A stretch of 8,661 nt of DNA from contig JAAZCN010000264.1 in the NCBI GenBank assembly GCA_012513245.1, forward strand, positions 1 to 8,661, written 5' to 3'. This DNA comes from Synergistaceae bacterium (lineage in GTDB: Bacteria > Synergistota > Synergistia > Synergistales > Synergistaceae). Numbering within the stretch: position 1 is the stretch's first letter; each line of letters opens with the position of its first letter. Positions 6,615 through 8,661 of this stretch are shown in pieces. A program made the translations under genes and the position numbers. The notes beneath the pieces were generated by a model. The model saw only the letters and a list, made by a program, of their open reading frames with translations, searched no databases and was not told the origin of the DNA.

Positions 6615-6739
6615 TAATTGGGGCAGCTTGAAGCGCTAGCTTAGCAACAATTATGCTCCTTCACTTCAACGTATTGATATACGCCTCAGTTCGAAGCATC
6701 GCATGTTGCATCGCTATCATCTCCGATCTGCCCCAATTA
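6615..6739. repeat. 125-bp imperfect palindromic element, copy 2
   Basis: It has the same length and layout as 4809-4933. The 12-nt ends TAATTGGGGCAG (6615-6626) and their complement (6728-6739) pair perfectly, and the tip is CGTAT/ATACG around TGAT (6670-6683). It differs from copy 1 at about 35 positions. Within the outer 12 bp all four differences are paired changes, and an inner block, ATGC at 6653-6656 with GCAT at 6696-6699, replaces GAAG with CTTC. It begins 4 nt after the tRNA terminator's T-tract, so this copy also marks the end of a transcription unit. A 60-codon open frame across it is not supported by any ribosome site or family. Confidence 0.85.
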
Positions 6740-6754
6740 CGATGGGTGAAGTGG

Positions 6755-6829
6755 GGCGTTAAGATGCCGCGAGAAATGGCGATTTCATCGCCTGGAAGCT
6801 GCGACGAAAAAACGTCGCGGGAAGCAATT
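6755..6829. repeat. Array of three mini-hairpins with 23-nt period
   Basis: Three short hairpins start exactly 23 nt apart. They are GGCGT/ATGCC (6755-6768, one G-T pair), GGCGAT/ATCGCC with loop TTC (6778-6792) and GCGACG/CGTCGC with loop AAAAAA (6801-6818). After each comes a purine-rich linker: GCGAGAAAT, TGGAAGCT and GGGAAGCAATT. Read on the minus strand, this is the same design as the array at 7187-7300, including a shared GCGAC/GTCGC hairpin and the AATT-CYCC linker. No coding potential is seen. Confidence 0.6.
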
Positions 6830-6860
6830 GTTTAAAAACTTTTGGCTGAGCAATGGCGGG

Positions 6861-6897
6861 ATTGGGAATCTATAGCAAATCAGTTGGGAGTCAATGG
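6861..6897 (-). repeat. 37-nt repeat, copy 2 (opposite orientation)
   Basis: The reverse complement of this stretch matches 5155-5191 at 31 of 37 positions. Beyond it, minus-strand sequence containing GGGAATGACGGGGAGGGAC aligns with GGGATGACGGAGAAGGGAC next to copy 1. The neighbouring hairpin at 6924-6953 therefore belongs to the same inverted module. Confidence 0.65.
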
Positions 6898-6923
6898 TAT
6901 GACCTAAGGCCCCGCGTCCCTCC

Positions 6924-6953
6924 CCGTCATTCCCGTATGCACTTGAGCGGGAA
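6924..6953. repeat. CGTCAT-type hairpin, copy 2
   Basis: The stem TTCCCG/CGGGAA (6930-6935 with 6948-6953) closes a 12-nt loop, TATGCACTTGAG, the same loop length as copy 1 at 5108-5119 with 7 of 12 loop bases shared. The left flank keeps CCGTCA but the right flank has lost the matching TGACGG, so this copy is partly decayed. Just beyond it lies another small hairpin, TCCTAT/ATAGGA (6990-7004). Confidence 0.55.
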
Positions 6954-7018
6954 GGTCTATCGCCTCTGCAGTTACACTTGTCTGCATTCTCCTATATCAT
7001 AGGATTTAGATTCACATC

Positions 7019-7056
7019 CCCGTCGTCCTCGAATGCCTCAATCGGGGATCTAGCGG
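7019..7056. repeat. CGTCAT-type hairpin, copy 3
   Basis: TCCTCG (7026-7031) pairs with CGGGGA (7043-7048) with one wobble, around the 11-nt loop AATGCCTCAAT, which resembles the loop of copy 1 (GACGCCTGTGAG). The flanks CCGTCG and TAGCGG echo the outer arms of copy 1. The following AACTTGGTCTATGACTGATTT is vaguely similar to the region before the 37-nt repeat, so a decayed full module may lie here. Confidence 0.45.
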
Positions 7057-7102
7057 CTTTTAACTTGGTCTATGACTGATTTTTTCAAACCTAAAAACCA
7101 GA

Positions 7103-7140
7103 CCTGGACCCCGGCTCAACCCCATACCGGGGAGACGATG
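7103..7140. repeat. CGTCAT-type hairpin, copy 4 (reverse orientation)
   Basis: CCCCGG (7109-7114) pairs with CCGGGG (7127-7132) around the 12-nt loop CTCAACCCCATA. This loop matches the minus-strand loop of copy 2 (CTCAAGTGCATA), so this copy points the other way. The flank CCTGGA before and GAGACGATGAG after resemble a dispersed palindrome type widespread in bacterial intergenic regions. Confidence 0.45.
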
Positions 7141-7186
7141 AGGGGCAACCGATTATTTATGATTCATATCTTTAGGATTTATCTTT

Positions 7187-7300
7187 AATTCTCCGCGACG
7201 TTTTATGTCGCAAATTCTCCGCCAAACGCACCACCTGGCAAAATCTCCGCAGCGTAAACGCTTCCAATTCCCCGGCGGACGAAGTCCGCCAATTCCCCGC
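7187..7300. repeat. Array of four different mini-hairpins between five AATTCYCCGC linkers
   Basis: A 10-nt linker close to AATTCYCCGC occurs five times, starting at 7187, 7213, 7241 (AAATCTCCGC), 7266 (AATTCCCCGG) and 7291, so 25-28 nt apart. Each gap holds a different self-complementary sequence. They are GCGAC/GTCGC (7195-7211), GCCA/TGGC (7221-7239), AGCG/CGCT (7251-7262) and GGCGGAC/GTCCGCC with loop GAA (7274-7290). The linker is conserved while the hairpins vary in sequence, stem length and loop. This is not a CRISPR: the repeats are too short and the 'spacers' are palindromic. The array lies about 200 nt upstream of the membrane protein gene. I do not recognise it as a described element. 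Confidence 0.65.
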
Positions 7301-7502
7301 TGATTTTTCTAGGATAATTTACGATCTTATAGTAGTGTATAATTTAAAGGTTCATAAAAGCGAAGATATCTGCTATTCTTAACCGAATGGAATTTAAGTG
7401 ATGGAGAAGTACGCGGAATTCTTACTGATAGAAAGTTTGTGGCATCGTTCAGGCTTGAAATACGATTAAGCCTTATGAGCCGTTTTAGTTAGGAGAAAAT
7501 AA
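7301..7502 (+). promoter_or_regulatory. Upstream region and putative leader of the antiporter-like gene
   Basis: A perfect -10 hexamer TATAAT lies at 7338-7343. No good -35 box is found at 16-18 bp (7315-7320 is TAATTT); TTTACG at 7318 is only 14 bp away. The promoter is therefore tentative. If it is used, the transcript has a leader of roughly 150 nt before the ATG at 7503. Inside the leader a 22-codon frame runs from ATG 7401 to TAA 7469 (MEKYAEFLLIESLW...), with only a weak GGAA ahead of it. A second frame, lacking a start codon, runs to TAG at 7493. The true ribosome site of the next gene is AGGAG at 7491-7495. Confidence 0.35.
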
Positions 7503-8661
7503 ATGTTTTTTTTCAGATCTTTACCCGGATTGCCATTGCCTGTGCTAAGTCTGTTGCTGCCTTTTGCCGCAGCTTTTCTTCCTCTTGGTTTTTACTTTTA
7601 TCGAAGGATAAAATGCTGGCACAAAGATGAAGATTGTGTATGTGAAATAAACCTGAGGTCTTTAAAGGTTCTTTTTCTAGTCGTTCTTATAGTAAACCTA
7701 TTTCTTACGTGGTCAGTTTGGACCAGCATGGGAAAGGGCGGAACGGAACTCTTTGTCCTGAGCAACGAGGGATGGTCCAAAACGCTCTCTCCTGACAGTC
7801 CGATGCTTATCAAAGCAGTGCTTCAGGTAGATACCTTTGGAGCGATGTCCGCATTTATGATGGGTTGTGTGGCATTTATTGCCGGACTTGCTGCCATGGC
7901 CTATAAGAACGATACGATAAACCTATTAAAAGTTGGTTTTTTCTTAACTACACTTGCGGGAATACAGGGGATCTTTTATTCCGGCGACTTATTCTCACTC
8001 TTTATCTTCATATTTATCTCCCAGATCGGTGCTTCAGGCCTTTTTCATGGGATAGTGACCAAAAAGGAAGAGATGAAAAAACTTCTTTGGTATTATGTTT
8101 CAAGATCAATGGCATTGCTTATGTTTCTTGCGGGAGCTACGCTTCTTTATTACAATTATAAGACAGCGAATATCGCAGTTTTATCTACGGTATTAAAACT
8201 TGGAACAAACGAGAAAATTGCGTATGCGTTGTTGATCGTACCGCTTCTCTTTATGTTTATTAAGTCTTCTTCATATGTAACAGACGGTTCAAAAAGGGTG
8301 TTTTTTGCAATAAGGGCACAGGCGGCTCTTTTCGTGGTATTCAGGATCATTTTTTCTTTATATGGTCCTCTTCAGGGACTTGAAAAGATTCCCAATTTAT
8401 TTATTCTGCTGGGTCTGATATTACTTATTACATCCATTCTTCTAACAATAAATGAAAAAGATCCTGTTAAGTTTGCAGAGGCTGCAGAAATGTTTATGAA
8501 AGGATTCCTGGTTATTTCAATGGGGATAAGCATGAGCGGTACATACTCTGCCCAGGCTGCTGCAGAGTATGGTTTTGGTGCGATCGAGAGCATGGTAGCC
8601 CTTTGGATCCTTTTTTTACCTGTCTCAGCTGCGCTTTCTTTCGTTTGCTGCACATTGAAGC
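7503..8661 (+). CDS. Divergent proton-antiporter / complex I-like membrane subunit (NuoL/M/N-MrpD superfamily), 3' end outside window
   Basis: The frame is open from ATG 7503 to the window edge, giving 386 residues with about nine or more hydrophobic segments. AGGAG at 7491-7495 lies 7 nt upstream. The pattern follows the Proton_antipo_M superfamily. VDTFGAMSAFMMGCVAFIAGL (from residue 109) matches the usual 'vDplsal' helix, and FYSGDLFSLFIF (158-169) matches 'aGDLftLFvF'. A helix with K254 follows (PLLFMFIKSS), then KDPVKF (319-324) like 'KDlKR', and AIESMVALWILFLPVSAAL like the 'H-alfKallFl' helix. Hallmarks are missing. The Glu of the TM5 'FwElm' motif falls on Phe171, HtWLPdAH is not present, and no Lys lies between residues 265 and 294, where a second channel Lys is expected. 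It is probably an accessory or structural subunit of a Mrp/Mbx/complex I-type operon that continues to the right. Family fairly sure, role uncertain. Confidence 0.7.
   Translation, partial: MFFFRSLPGLPLPVLSLLLPFAAAFLPLGFYFYRRIKCWHKDEDCVCEINLRSLKVLFLVVLIVNLFLTWSVWTSMGKGGTELFVLSNEGWSKTLSPDSPMLIKAVLQVDTFGAMSAFMMGCVAFIAGLAAMAYKNDTINLLKVGFFLTTLAGIQGIFYSGDLFSLFIFIFISQIGASGLFHGIVTKKEEMKKLLWYYVSRSMALLMFLAGATLLYYNYKTANIAVLSTVLKLGTNEKIAYALLIVPLLFMFIKSSSYVTDGSKRVFFAIRAQAALFVVFRIIFSLYGPLQGLEKIPNLFILLGLILLITSILLTINEKDPVKFAEAAEMFMKGFLVISMGISMSGTYSAQAAAEYGFGAIESMVALWILFLPVSAALSFVCCTLK

Noticed and set aside
6615..6739. TA target-site duplication of a mariner-like miniature transposon
   Set aside because: Copy 2 is bounded by TA on both sides, but copy 1 has CA and TG at the same places and these bases take part in the pairing. 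A duplication is not supported.
6653..6835. 60-codon plus-strand ORF
   Set aside because: It runs through the second palindrome and the mini-hairpin array. There is no ribosome site or recognisable product, and the reading frame is not shared with copy 1.
7187..7300. CRISPR array
   Set aside because: The repeated linker is only about 10 nt, imperfect, and the intervals are palindromic and 15-18 nt long. No cas gene is nearby.

Overview
The window looks like a bacterial chromosome segment from an anaerobe-type lineage, most probably Synergistota or a deep Firmicutes-like relative. This placement is an inference from three things: the gene order infB - DUF503 - rbfA - DHH phosphoesterase - truB - ribF, the protein sequence style, and the antiporter-type gene at the right edge. 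Nothing in the window settles the phylum. All recognised genes lie on the + strand.

Positions 1-4815 hold the 3' part of a translation/RNA-maturation operon. It starts inside infB (IF-2) and continues with a DUF503 protein (YlxP-like), rbfA, an NrnA-like DHH/DHHA1 phosphoesterase, truB and ribF. Genes overlap or sit 1-10 nt apart, so they are almost certainly co-transcribed. They link translation initiation, 30S maturation, nanoRNA recycling, tRNA U55 pseudouridylation and FMN/FAD synthesis.

Positions 4809-5254 are a repeat-rich gap. It holds a 125-bp palindromic element that begins inside the last codons of ribF, GC-rich mini-hairpins, a run of helically phased GCRAGC motifs, a strong 16-bp hairpin and a 37-nt repeat. 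Next come a membrane-anchored SurA/PpiD-type chaperone gene (5255-6295, TTG start), a near-consensus promoter, tRNA-Ser(GCT), tRNA-Arg(ACG) and an intrinsic terminator.

Positions 6615-7300 form a second, larger repeat island without convincing genes. It contains a second 125-bp palindrome, two arrays of short variable hairpins joined by a conserved linker, a second 37-nt repeat in opposite orientation, and three more relatives of the CGTCATCCCCG-type hairpin. From 7503 to the right edge a polytopic membrane protein is encoded, related to the proton-translocating subunits of complex I and Mrp antiporters but lacking several hallmark residues. It is probably the first gene of an operon that continues outside.

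The most interesting signal is the repeat system. The two 125-bp palindromes are about 72% identical, yet nine of their base differences are matched by the complementary change in the opposite arm. This suggests that the fold itself, as RNA or cruciform DNA, is kept. The size and setting resemble ERIC-type elements of enterobacteria, although I see no sequence relation to ERIC.
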